Assembly: GCA_035496255.1 (NCBI GenBank)
Contig: DATJEU010000014.1
Coordinates: 1 to 64,000 of the forward strand
DNA length: 64,000 nt
Reading direction: 5' to 3'
Source: Gp6-AA40 sp035496255
Lineage (GTDB): Bacteria; Acidobacteriota; Vicinamibacteria; Vicinamibacterales; UBA2999
The stretch's first letter is position 1; each line of letters opens with the position of its first letter. This document shows, piece after piece, positions 1-7,724 of the stretch. A program made the translations under genes and the position numbers. The notes under the pieces are model-generated. The model ran no database searches and was not told where the DNA came from. It saw only the letters and a program-made list of their open reading frames with translations.

Positions 1-214
1 CTCCGACTTGCCCATTCTCCGGGCCTCTGCCATCACGTCCCCCCAGTCCAGAGTGCGCGCCGTACTCGGCCGCGAATGCAGTTCTGTGCGCGCCAACAAC
101 TGCCGCGGAATTTCGGGAAAAGCGCTGCCATGCTAGCGCGCGCATGGATCGGTGTCAACGAATGCCCCTGCGGAAACCGATGATTTTCGGCGCAAGTGCT
201 AAGATTTTCGCGTC
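1..214. other. Left edge, upstream region of queF
   Basis: No gene could be established here. On the minus strand bases 99 to 1 read open without a stop and run off the window. The only starts are TTG codons at 99 or 96, the predicted peptide matches no family I recognise, and a TAG lies a little upstream. It may be the 5' end of a divergent gene, but this is weak. Confidence 0.3.
200..205 (+). promoter_or_regulatory. Candidate -10 element of queF
   Basis: TAAGAT lies 9 bp before the ATG at 215. Initiation from it would leave almost no 5' leader. No purine-rich ribosome binding site is present between it and the start. No convincing -35 box was seen. Confidence 0.35.
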
Positions 215-586
215 ATGTCAAGCACCACGACGCTCGAGACGTTTCCGAATCCGAACCCGGAACGTGACTTCGAGATCGCCATCAGTTGCCCCGAATTCAC
301 CTCCGTCTGCCCGAAGACCGGCCTTCCGGATTTCGGTGAAATCCGCATCACCTATACGCCGGGCGATCGCTGTATCGAGCTGAAATCACTGAAGTACTAC
401 TTCATCGAGTTCCGCAACCGCGGCATCTTCTACGAAGCGGTCACCAATCAGATCCTCGACGACCTGGTCGCGGCATGTCACCCGCGCCGGATGACCGTGG
501 TCGGCGACTTCACCGTGCGCGGCGGCATCAAGACGGTCGTCACCGCCACCCACACCGGCGCCAGGCCAGGATTGAAATCGGCCTAG
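215..586 (+). CDS. queF: NADPH-dependent 7-cyano-7-deazaguanine reductase QueF
   Basis: Reduces preQ0 to preQ1, the last free-base step of queuosine tRNA modification, in the cytoplasm. The 123-residue protein is the short, single-domain QueF form. The active-site block around residues 28-40 reads TSVCPKTGLPDF: Cys32 is the expected thioimide nucleophile and Asp39 the proton donor, seven residues apart as in the family. The substrate block KSLKYYFIEFRNRGIFYE follows. No other queuosine gene is nearby. The Smr gene starts 14 bp downstream on the same strand and is probably cotranscribed. Confidence 0.95.
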   Translation: MSSTTTLETFPNPNPERDFEIAISCPEFTSVCPKTGLPDFGEIRITYTPGDRCIELKSLKYYFIEFRNRGIFYEAVTNQILDDLVAACHPRRMTVVGDFTVRGGIKTVVTATHTGARPGLKSA

Positions 587-600
587 GCCGACATCTCCTC

Positions 601-882
601 ATGGCCCACCGGGTGCCGATCGAACCGGCGCTCGACCTGCACGCCTTCGCTCCTCGCGACATTGCATCGGTCGTCGAGGAATACATCACGGCGGCGCACG
701 ACGCCGGCCTGCGCGAGGTCCGGCTGATTCACGGCCGCGGCAGGGGCGTCCAGCGCGCCATCGTCCAGAGCGTGCTCGATCGTCATCCGCTCGTGGCCGA
801 ATTCTGGGATGCCACCGAGACGCATCTCGGCGCCACGGTCGCCCGCCTGATCGACTCGCCGTTGCCGGCCAGGCCGACCTGA
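601..882 (+). CDS. Small Smr-domain protein
   Basis: A 93-residue stand-alone Smr domain. The three family signatures are present in order: LDLHAF near residue 12, HGRGRG (usual HGKGxG) near the middle, and HLGATVARL in place of the usual GxGxTxVxL. Smr domains act as nicking or RNA endonucleases or as nucleic-acid-binding modules, and stand-alone forms have no assigned pathway. The start chosen is the ATG at 601, after the queF stop; an upstream extension in frame would run over queF. The protein has no MutS-like ATPase part, unlike MutS2. Confidence 0.8.
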   Translation: MAHRVPIEPALDLHAFAPRDIASVVEEYITAAHDAGLREVRLIHGRGRGVQRAIVQSVLDRHPLVAEFWDATETHLGATVARLIDSPLPARPT

Positions 883-934
883 AGGGTCGGTCTCCACCAT
901 CGTCCTCGTCGTCGACGCGTATCTGCCGCGTGGC

Positions 935-960
935 CCGTAGAGGCCAACCTTCAGATCGGC
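935..960. repeat. Degenerate copy of a dispersed CGTAG-GGCC-CTTCAG element
   Basis: The stretch CGTAGAGGCCAACCTTCAG continues into ATCGGC and aligns with CGTAGGGCCCGGCTTCAGCC at 51595-51618. This copy no longer forms the clean hairpin seen there. The rest of the Smr-helicase gap (883-1066) shows nothing recognisable. Confidence 0.35.
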
Positions 961-1066
961 GTGCTTTGCAGGTCTCGCAACCACCGCCATCGAGACGACG
1001 CGCAGTTTCTGCATCACCGCGACGCTAAGTCACTGACAGTCGCACCAGCGGTTCAGGGAACAGGGC

Positions 1067-3487
1067 GTGCACATTGCTCCCGGCGTGAAAGCCGTCGAAC
1101 CACGGTTTCGAACCGGCGACGCGGTGCGCATTCGCGGCGAGCGATGGACGGTCCTTCGTCAGACCCGTCACTCCGACGCGACGCTGCTGGAAGTGCGCGG
1201 GGCCGACGCGCACAACGCCAACGCCGCGGCCGGCTTTCTGCTGCCGTTTGAATCCGTCAGTGCGCTCATCTCGCCGTCGACGCCACGACCCGTCTCGCGC
1301 GCCGAATGGCGCCTCATCGCGCGCCAGTGGCTGGCGTCGGCGACGCCACAGATCGATTCCCTGAGGACGCCGGCACGGGCGCGCATCGATGTGCTGCCGT
1401 TTCAGCTCGAACCGGCGATTGCCTTCAACATCGGCCTTGGCTGTCGCGCGCTGATCGCTGACGAAGTAGGACTGGGCAAGACGATTCAGGCAGGACTGGT
1501 GGTCGCGGAAGTCATGGCGCGGACGGCCGATGTTCACGTGCTGGTGGTGTGTCCGGCAGCCTTGCGCATCCAGTGGCAGGCCGAATTGCATCAGCGATTC
1601 GGCATCGAAACCCGCATCCTCGATGCGGCCGGAATTGGCCGCATCGGATCGACCGTGGATGGCACCGCCAATCCGTGGGCGATCTCCCCGGTGATCGTGA
1701 CGTCGGTCGATTTCGTGAAGCGCCCGGAAGTGATGCGCGCGCTCGAGGGCATGGTCTGGGACGTTCTCGTGCTCGACGAGGCGCACAATCTCGCGTCGAG
1801 GTCGGAGCGTGCTGCGGCGGCGGACGCACTGGCGCAGCGCGCACGCCACGTCGTCATGCTGTCGGCAACACCCCATTCGGGTGACGCGGACGCGTTCAAC
1901 CGGCTGTGCGCGATCGGTGATCGACAGGGCCGCTTTCCGCTGCTGCTGTTTCGCCGAACCCGAACCGATGCCGGGATGCCGGTGCAGCGGCACATGCACT
2001 GGCTGCGCGTGCAGCCCTCGCCAGGCGAGCGCGACATGCACCACGCGATGCTGGCGTACGCCCGGCGTGCGTGGCTGGATTCCACCGGCAATCAGGCTGG
2101 CGCCCGGCTGGCGATCAGCATTCTCCTTCGCCGCGCGGCCAGCAGCGCCGTCTCGCTGGAGCGGTCGATCGAACGACGGCTCGCGCTGCTGCGAAGCGAG
2201 GGGCCGCTCTCGATCACTCAGCTCGCGTTGCCCTTCGACATGGCCGCCGTGGATGACGATGAACCATTGGCAGCCCTGGCCTTCCCGGCGCTGAAGAATA
2301 GCGATGAGGAAGAACGTTACCTCGAGCGGATCCTGTCGCTGGCTCGCCTGGCTTCGGGCGATGAGAGCAAAGTGCGCGCGGTGCACAGGCTGCTCGGACG
2401 AACGCGCGAGCCATTGCTGATCTTCACGGAGTATCGCGACACCCTCGTCCGGCTCAGGCAGTCACTGGACCTTCGTACTCGCCGCCCGCTCATCGCCGAA
2501 CTCCACGGCGGCATGGCACGCGCGGAACGCGCGGATGCCGAGCGTTCGTTCACGGCCGGAGCCGTCGAGGTCCTGCTGGCCACGGATGCCGCGAGTGAGG
2601 GCCTCAACCTTCACCATCGCTGTCGCTGCGTCATCAGCCTCGAGGCGCCGTGGAATCCCGTGCGACTCGAACAACGGATCGGCCGCGTCGATCGCATCGG
2701 CCAGCAACGCCGCGTTCACGCCATTCAGCTTGTTGCCGCAGGCACCGCCGACTTCGACGTCGCCCGGCGCCTGCGCCAACGTGCGGCCCGAGCGGCGGAC
2801 GCGCTCACGCAGCCGGTGACGGAACTCGACGTCGCGGACGCCGTGATGACCGGTGCAGACATTGCCGAACCGTCGTCCGCACCGGCCGGCACGTTCGTCC
2901 GGCCGGACCTTCGCGACCGCGCCACGGCCGAAGCCGCGCACATCGACGTATCACGACGAATATCAGCACCCGCGGTCCTGCTTCCGCCGCGACCAGTCAT
3001 CGCCACATCCCGGCGAAAGCCGTTGCGACAGGTGATCCTCGCGCTCGAGCTGGTTCTGAGTGATGACGCCGGGGTGCCGGTGTGGTCGATGTTGGTCGGA
3101 TTGGGCGGCCCATTCGCGCGGCAGATCTTTGGTTCAGTCGAGACGGCAGTACCGGCGATCGCATGGGAACAGCATGCGCAGGTCCTTGCCGGGATTTCGG
3201 ATCACGTCGTGTCACGCGCCCGTACGACACTGGAGCCGCTGCTGCAGGTTGCCGCGACACGCGAACGGGCAATCGTCACACTGGTACGGCAGCGGCACGC
3301 GCGAATCGCGGCGGATTTGCTTCAGGCGGGCTTGTTCGACCATCGCACGGAACGCCGTGCGGCCGCGCAGACCGCCGTGCTGGAAGAGGCACTCGGCCGA
3401 TGCAACGCACGCCTCGATACGCTCGCGCGGCTCGCCGGCCTCGCCGCCGAAGCGCCGGCCCTTCGATTTGCCATCGTGCTTCCGTGA
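1067..3487 (+). CDS. SNF2-type DEAH helicase of a helicase-methylase pair
   Basis: An 806-residue superfamily 2 ATPase of SNF2/RapA type. Walker A is ADEVGLGKT (131-139), Walker B is DEAH (237-240), motif III is SATPHSGD, and the C-terminal motor has ATDAASEGLNL followed by the arginine-finger block QRIGRVDRIGQQR. This is the helicase type found as DrmD in class 1 DISARM. It starts with GTG at 1067 and ends with TGA immediately before the ATG of the methylase (0 bp gap), so the two are certainly cotranscribed. The C-terminal 200 residues have no recognised domain and may contact DNA or the partner. The expected job is ATP-driven translocation in phage or foreign-DNA restriction; this is inference from the partner. 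Confidence 0.85.
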   Translation: MHIAPGVKAVEPRFRTGDAVRIRGERWTVLRQTRHSDATLLEVRGADAHNANAAAGFLLPFESVSALISPSTPRPVSRAEWRLIARQWLASATPQIDSLRTPARARIDVLPFQLEPAIAFNIGLGCRALIADEVGLGKTIQAGLVVAEVMARTADVHVLVVCPAALRIQWQAELHQRFGIETRILDAAGIGRIGSTVDGTANPWAISPVIVTSVDFVKRPEVMRALEGMVWDVLVLDEAHNLASRSERAAAADALAQRARHVVMLSATPHSGDADAFNRLCAIGDRQGRFPLLLFRRTRTDAGMPVQRHMHWLRVQPSPGERDMHHAMLAYARRAWLDSTGNQAGARLAISILLRRAASSAVSLERSIERRLALLRSEGPLSITQLALPFDMAAVDDDEPLAALAFPALKNSDEEERYLERILSLARLASGDESKVRAVHRLLGRTREPLLIFTEYRDTLVRLRQSLDLRTRRPLIAELHGGMARAERADAERSFTAGAVEVLLATDAASEGLNLHHRCRCVISLEAPWNPVRLEQRIGRVDRIGQQRRVHAIQLVAAGTADFDVARRLRQRAARAADALTQPVTELDVADAVMTGADIAEPSSAPAGTFVRPDLRDRATAEAAHIDVSRRISAPAVLLPPRPVIATSRRKPLRQVILALELVLSDDAGVPVWSMLVGLGGPFARQIFGSVETAVPAIAWEQHAQVLAGISDHVVSRARTTLEPLLQVAATRERAIVTLVRQRHARIAADLLQAGLFDHRTERRAAAQTAVLEEALGRCNARLDTLARLAGLAAEAPALRFAIVLP

Positions 3488-6400
3488 ATGGCGCCGCACA
3501 TCCGCGGACGGCTGATCAGCGCGTCTTTCGCCAACGACCTCTTTCCCTCTTCTCCGCTCTTCGTGTCGCCTCCCAGGGACGTCCGCACGAGGTTTGCTCG
3601 CCATGCCGAACGCCTCGAAGAGACGCTGGGACCTTCATCCGGCGTCAGGAGCGTCACGGATGTTGCCGTCATCCCGCTGCTCGAACATCTGGGCTTTCGC
3701 GTCAACGCGCGCCACGACTCCGGCGACACGACACGGATACATACGGGCGTTCGGTCGCGTCCGGGACCGTTGACGATCGCGACGCCGTGGGGTGAACCAC
3801 TCGATCGCTGCTGGCGATCGGCCGTTCATGGCGCGATCGCCAACGATCTGCGATGGTGCCTGTGCTGCAACGGCCAGGTGTTACGAGCGGTGGACGCACG
3901 TCGTACGTGGTCGCGGGATTACGTTGAATTCGATCTCGTCAGCGGCCTGAAGGACCAGGACACGCAGTCACTGCTCTGGTCTCTGCTCCGCGCCGACGCG
4001 GTCAGCGATACGTCGCCCGCGCTCGAGGAGGCGGTGCTCCTCTCTTCCCGCCATGGCGTCGACGTCTGCAAGGCGCTCGGCGCCGGCGTGCTCGATGCGC
4101 TGGCATTGCTCCTGGCAACCAGACAGACACGACATGCCAGCGTCGATGCGAGCCTCGTCTTCGAGCATTCGTTGACAGTGCTGTATCGGGTGCTCTTCCT
4201 GTTGTTCGCGGAAGCACGCGCGCTGGTGCCGCTCTGGCATCCCGTCTACCGCAATCGATACAGCCTTGCCGCGATCGTAGACGAACTGCTCGCGGGCCGG
4301 ACGTATCGCGGCCTGTGGCAGGCACTGCAAGCCATTTCACGGCTCGCACACGCCGGCTGCACGGCTGGAGCGCTGAAGGTCACCGCGTTCAACGGGCGGC
4401 TGTTCTCGCCCTCTTACACCTCGGCATTCGATCGGCATCCAATCGCCGACACCGTCATGCGCGACGCGGTCGTCGCGTTGAGCGCCATGCCGGCCATCGC
4501 CGGACGAGCGCGCGCTCGTATCTCGTACCGCGATCTGGACGTCGAGCAACTCGGGGCCGTCTACGAGCAGGTGCTCGACTACGAGCCCGCCGCCGGGCCA
4601 ATGCGGCTGACGCGCACGCGAGACGTCCGGAAGTCGAGTGGTGCGTTCTATACGCCGCGCGCGGTTACGGCGTATCTCGTCCGCCGCACGCTCACTCCGC
4701 TGGTGCGCCAGCGATCCGCCGCCGACATTCTCCGCCTCCGCATCGTCGATCCCGCGATGGGAAGCGGCGCATTTCTGGTTGCTGCCTGCCGGTTCCTCGC
4801 CGCGGCCGTCGAGGATGCACTGATTGCGGAAGGCCGGTGGCACGCAGGTGATGTGACGACTGCCGATCGCGCTGCGCTGCGCCGGGAGATCGCGTCACGC
4901 TGCCTGTACGGTGTGGATATCAATCCGATGGCTGTGCAACTGGGTCGGCTGTCGCTCTGGCTTGCGACGCTTGCGGCCGATAAGCCACTGTCGTTTCTCG
5001 ACCATCACCTGGTCAGTGGCGACAGCCTGATCGGCGCGTCACCCGCCGACGTCCAGCGTCGCCCGAGCCGCGTCCCCGGTCGTCATGAACGCACCACCCG
5101 TTCACTGCCACTGTTTGACAACGCGGGGCTCGAGCCGGCGTTGGCGGAGGCGGTTCGCGTCCGAACACGACTCGCGCTCGAACCGGATGAGTCCGCGGCC
5201 ATCGTTCGCGACAAGGAGCGCACACTCAACGCGCTCGCCGCAGCGACCTCGCCACTCGGACGCTGGACACGCGTTCTCGATCTCTGGTGCGCGGGCTGGT
5301 TCTGGGACGACGGCCGAGCCCCTGACCGCACGACATCTGCCGATCTCGTGCAGCGCATCCTCAACAACGCAGCAGCGCTGCCGGAGTCAGTGTCAGATCC
5401 GTTGCTGGTAAAGGCCGGACACATCGCCGTGCAGCATCGGTTTCTCCATTGGCCTCTCGCCTTTCCCGAGGTGTTCGCGGACGGCGGCTTCGACGTCGTC
5501 CTCGGCAATCCGCCATGGGACATGGTGCGTGGCGACAGCGGCACCGGCGACGCGCGCGTCGCGCGGCAGCGGCAGGCGCACGACGCCACGGCGTTTTTTC
5601 GCGAGGCCGGCATCTTTTCCGTCGAGTCGCGAGCGCACGTGAACCGCTACCAGTTGTTCGTCGAGCGCGCGCTGCAGTTACTGCGACCGGGGGGGAGGCT
5701 CGGCCTCGTCCTGCCGTCAGGCATCGCCAGTGACGCCGGATCGGCAGCGCTACGACGCCATCTGTTCACCCACGCCGACGTCGATTCGATCACCGGCCTC
5801 GACAATCGCGCCGGCATCTTTCCGATCCATCGCGGCGTTCGATTCGCGCTGCTCACGGCCACGAATGGACGGCCAACCGGCCAGATCGCCTGCCGCTTCG
5901 GCCTGACAGATGTGGAGCGGCTCGAACACGAGCGCGGCGCGATGCTGATCTCCCGACCCCTCCTCGAACGGCTCTCGGGCAGCGACGACCTCGGCGTACC
6001 GGAACTCGCGTCGATACGGGACCTGCAGATCGTCGAGCGCATCACCGCGACCGTGCCGTGGCTCGGCGCCGGCACTGGCTGGAACGTGCAGTTCGGGCGG
6101 GAGTTGAATGCCACCGACGATCGCGCAGCGTTCATTCCTCGTGGCGGGCACATTCGCGGGCGCCCGGTGCTCGAGGGCAAACAGATCGGACCCTTTCGCG
6201 TCGACCTTGCGCAGAGCACGTTGGTACTGCCGGTCGAGGCGGTCGTGTCACGCCGGGCGCCGCGCCGGATGCGGCTCGCCTACCGCGATGTGGCCAGCGC
6301 GACCAATCGCCTGACGCTGATTGCGGCACTGGTTCCCGCGCACGCAGTGACGACGCACACGCTGTTTTGCCTCAAGACGCCGTTGCCTCTGGGACACCAG

Positions 6401-6763
6401 GAGGTCTTGTGCGGGTTGTTGAACAGCTTCGTCGCCAACTACCTGATTCGTCTCCGTGTCAACACGCACGTCACCGCCAGCCTGATGTCACGTCTGTCCG
6501 TACCGCTCGTCGATCCCGAGCGTCCCGAGTTCGATCGACTGCGAACGCTGACCCAGACGCTCATGAGGTCGTCAGACGTCGAGAACGCGGCGGAATATCA
6601 CGAACTGCAGGCGATCGCGGCCCGCCTCTACGGCTTGTCAGCGGCGGACTTCGAACATGTGCTGGGAACATTTCCATTGATCCCTGAGAACGTGCGGGCG
6701 TCGGCTTACGAGCGATTCGCCAGCCGGTCTGAAGAGCAAGACCGGCCCTACAGGTACCTGTAG
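3488..6763 (+). CDS. Eco57I/DrmMI-type N6-adenine DNA methyltransferase
   Basis: A 1091-residue protein with an N6-adenine methyltransferase core. The SAM-binding motif I is DPAMGSGAFL (from residue 421) and the catalytic motif IV is NPPW (674-677). A long helical N-terminal region precedes the core, and a TaqI-like C-terminal target-recognition part follows. No clear PD-ExK nuclease motif was found in the N-terminal region, so cleavage by this protein alone is not supported. Its size and its abutting SNF2 gene resemble drmMI-drmD of class 1 DISARM or type IIG/PglX-like enzymes, but drmA, drmB and drmC are absent from the neighbourhood. The stop codon lies inside a palindrome. Confidence 0.85.
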   Translation: MAPHIRGRLISASFANDLFPSSPLFVSPPRDVRTRFARHAERLEETLGPSSGVRSVTDVAVIPLLEHLGFRVNARHDSGDTTRIHTGVRSRPGPLTIATPWGEPLDRCWRSAVHGAIANDLRWCLCCNGQVLRAVDARRTWSRDYVEFDLVSGLKDQDTQSLLWSLLRADAVSDTSPALEEAVLLSSRHGVDVCKALGAGVLDALALLLATRQTRHASVDASLVFEHSLTVLYRVLFLLFAEARALVPLWHPVYRNRYSLAAIVDELLAGRTYRGLWQALQAISRLAHAGCTAGALKVTAFNGRLFSPSYTSAFDRHPIADTVMRDAVVALSAMPAIAGRARARISYRDLDVEQLGAVYEQVLDYEPAAGPMRLTRTRDVRKSSGAFYTPRAVTAYLVRRTLTPLVRQRSAADILRLRIVDPAMGSGAFLVAACRFLAAAVEDALIAEGRWHAGDVTTADRAALRREIASRCLYGVDINPMAVQLGRLSLWLATLAADKPLSFLDHHLVSGDSLIGASPADVQRRPSRVPGRHERTTRSLPLFDNAGLEPALAEAVRVRTRLALEPDESAAIVRDKERTLNALAAATSPLGRWTRVLDLWCAGWFWDDGRAPDRTTSADLVQRILNNAAALPESVSDPLLVKAGHIAVQHRFLHWPLAFPEVFADGGFDVVLGNPPWDMVRGDSGTGDARVARQRQAHDATAFFREAGIFSVESRAHVNRYQLFVERALQLLRPGGRLGLVLPSGIASDAGSAALRRHLFTHADVDSITGLDNRAGIFPIHRGVRFALLTATNGRPTGQIACRFGLTDVERLEHERGAMLISRPLLERLSGSDDLGVPELASIRDLQIVERITATVPWLGAGTGWNVQFGRELNATDDRAAFIPRGGHIRGRPVLEGKQIGPFRVDLAQSTLVLPVEAVVSRRAPRRMRLAYRDVASATNRLTLIAALVPAHAVTTHTLFCLKTPLPLGHQEVLCGLLNSFVANYLIRLRVNTHVTASLMSRLSVPLVDPERPEFDRLRTLTQTLMRSSDVENAAEYHELQAIAARLYGLSAADFEHVLGTFPLIPENVRASAYERFASRSEEQDRPYRYL

Positions 6764-6789
6764 GGCGCGTCTTGCTTTATAGACGCGCC
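6736..6789. terminator. Two competing hairpins between convergent genes
   Basis: CCCTACAGGTACCTGTAGGG at 6746-6765 is a perfect 20-bp palindrome that contains the methylase stop codon. Outer arms GCAAGAC (6736-6742) and GTCTTGC (6769-6775) extend it to a 40-bp imperfect palindrome. A second stem pairs GGCGCGTCT (6764-6772) with AGACGCGCC (6781-6789) around an 8-nt loop. The two stems share bases, so only one can form. Neither has a long T-run. A bidirectional terminator is the simplest reading, given the facing gene at 6807. Confidence 0.55.
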
Positions 6790-6806
6790 GTGTCGCCGCG
6801 CGCGAT

Positions 6807-7643
6807 CTACAACGCAAACCGCTGAATCGCCTGCGCCAGGCCGGCATCGTTCTGATGCCCGGTCACGTGCCATCCACGGCGGCGCAGTTCGGGATCCGCG
6901 TTGCCCATGACGACGGCGATGCCGGCGGCTTCGAGCATCTCGACGTCGTTGAAGTTGTCGCCCACCGCCATCACGTCCTCACGAGCGATCCCGAGTTGCC
7001 CGGCGCGCCACTGCAGCGCGCGACCCTTCGTCGCGGCTGGCGCGGTGATGTCGACGAGCGAGAAATCACGATGGATGTACTCCGTCAGCGACACGGAATA
7101 TTTCGGCGCGTGCTCTGGTCCTGCCGATCGCCGCAACGACTCCGCAAGCATACGCATCGCCGGCGGGTCGCCGTTCACCATCACCTGAATTGGATCTTCG
7201 ACGAGCGATGCCTCGAGTGGCACCTGCTGGTGAATCAGCCGGTGATTGCGCTCCCAATAGCCGCGACGGTTCGGATGACTCCAGTCCATCGACTCGAACA
7301 CGATCTGCCGCGCTTCATCGCGATCGAAGATGACTGCGGTGTGCTCACGGACCGCGCGCGTGGCCTCGAGCACGCCAGCCGCGACCTCGCTGGCCAGGAG
7401 CCGGCGCGCCAATGTCGATCCGTCGGTGGCCCGCTCGATGGCGCCGCTGCTGACGATAAGAGTGATCGACGCCGGCAGCGGGTCGGCGACCGGACGGGCA
7501 AACGGATAACTCCGGCCGGTGACGAGGGCCACGTGAATGCCGGCCGCGACCGCGGCATGAATCGCATCGCGGTTCGCCTCGGGCAGATGCCCGTCACTAT
7601 CGAGCAATGTGCCGTCTACGTCGATACCGATCAACCGGACCAT
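6807..7643 (-). CDS. Cof-type HAD-IIB phosphatase
   Basis: A 278-residue haloacid-dehalogenase-family hydrolase. Motif I is DVDGT with catalytic Asp8 and Asp10, motif II is VTGRS near residue 43, and motif IV is GDNFNDVEML near the C-terminus, with a C2B cap between them. These enzymes dephosphorylate sugar phosphates, flavin or pyridoxal phosphates in the cytoplasm; the substrate cannot be read from the sequence. It is transcribed towards the helicase-methylase pair and is divergent from sucA, with an 81-bp gap. Confidence 0.85.
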   Translation of the reverse strand: MVRLIGIDVDGTLLDSDGHLPEANRDAIHAAVAAGIHVALVTGRSYPFARPVADPLPASITLIVSSGAIERATDGSTLARRLLASEVAAGVLEATRAVREHTAVIFDRDEARQIVFESMDWSHPNRRGYWERNHRLIHQQVPLEASLVEDPIQVMVNGDPPAMRMLAESLRRSAGPEHAPKYSVSLTEYIHRDFSLVDITAPAATKGRALQWRAGQLGIAREDVMAVGDNFNDVEMLEAAGIAVVMGNADPELRRRGWHVTGHQNDAGLAQAIQRFAL

Positions 7644-7709
7644 GTGCAGATCTGTATTGTCCTCCGCACTTTACGGCGACCGTCCGGATGCCGAATCGAT
7701 GCGCTGGGG

Positions 7710-7715
7710 TACTAT
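7710..7715 (+). promoter_or_regulatory. Candidate -10 element of sucA
   Basis: TACTAT is 9 bp before the ATG at 7725. Here a purine-rich AGAAAGG also lies just before the start, so either a very short leader or a conventional ribosome binding site is possible. Confidence 0.35.
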
Positions 7716-7724
7716 AGAAAGGTT

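Noticed and set aside
1..99. Partial minus-strand gene running off the left edge
   Set aside because: Only TTG starts and no recognisable family; kept as a possibility but not called.
1025..2386. 453-codon minus-strand frame opposite the helicase
   Set aside because: No domain or plausible start; the plus strand carries complete helicase motifs.
1067..6763. Complete DISARM system
   Set aside because: Only DrmD-like and DrmMI-like genes are present; DrmA, DrmB and DrmC are not found in the flanks.
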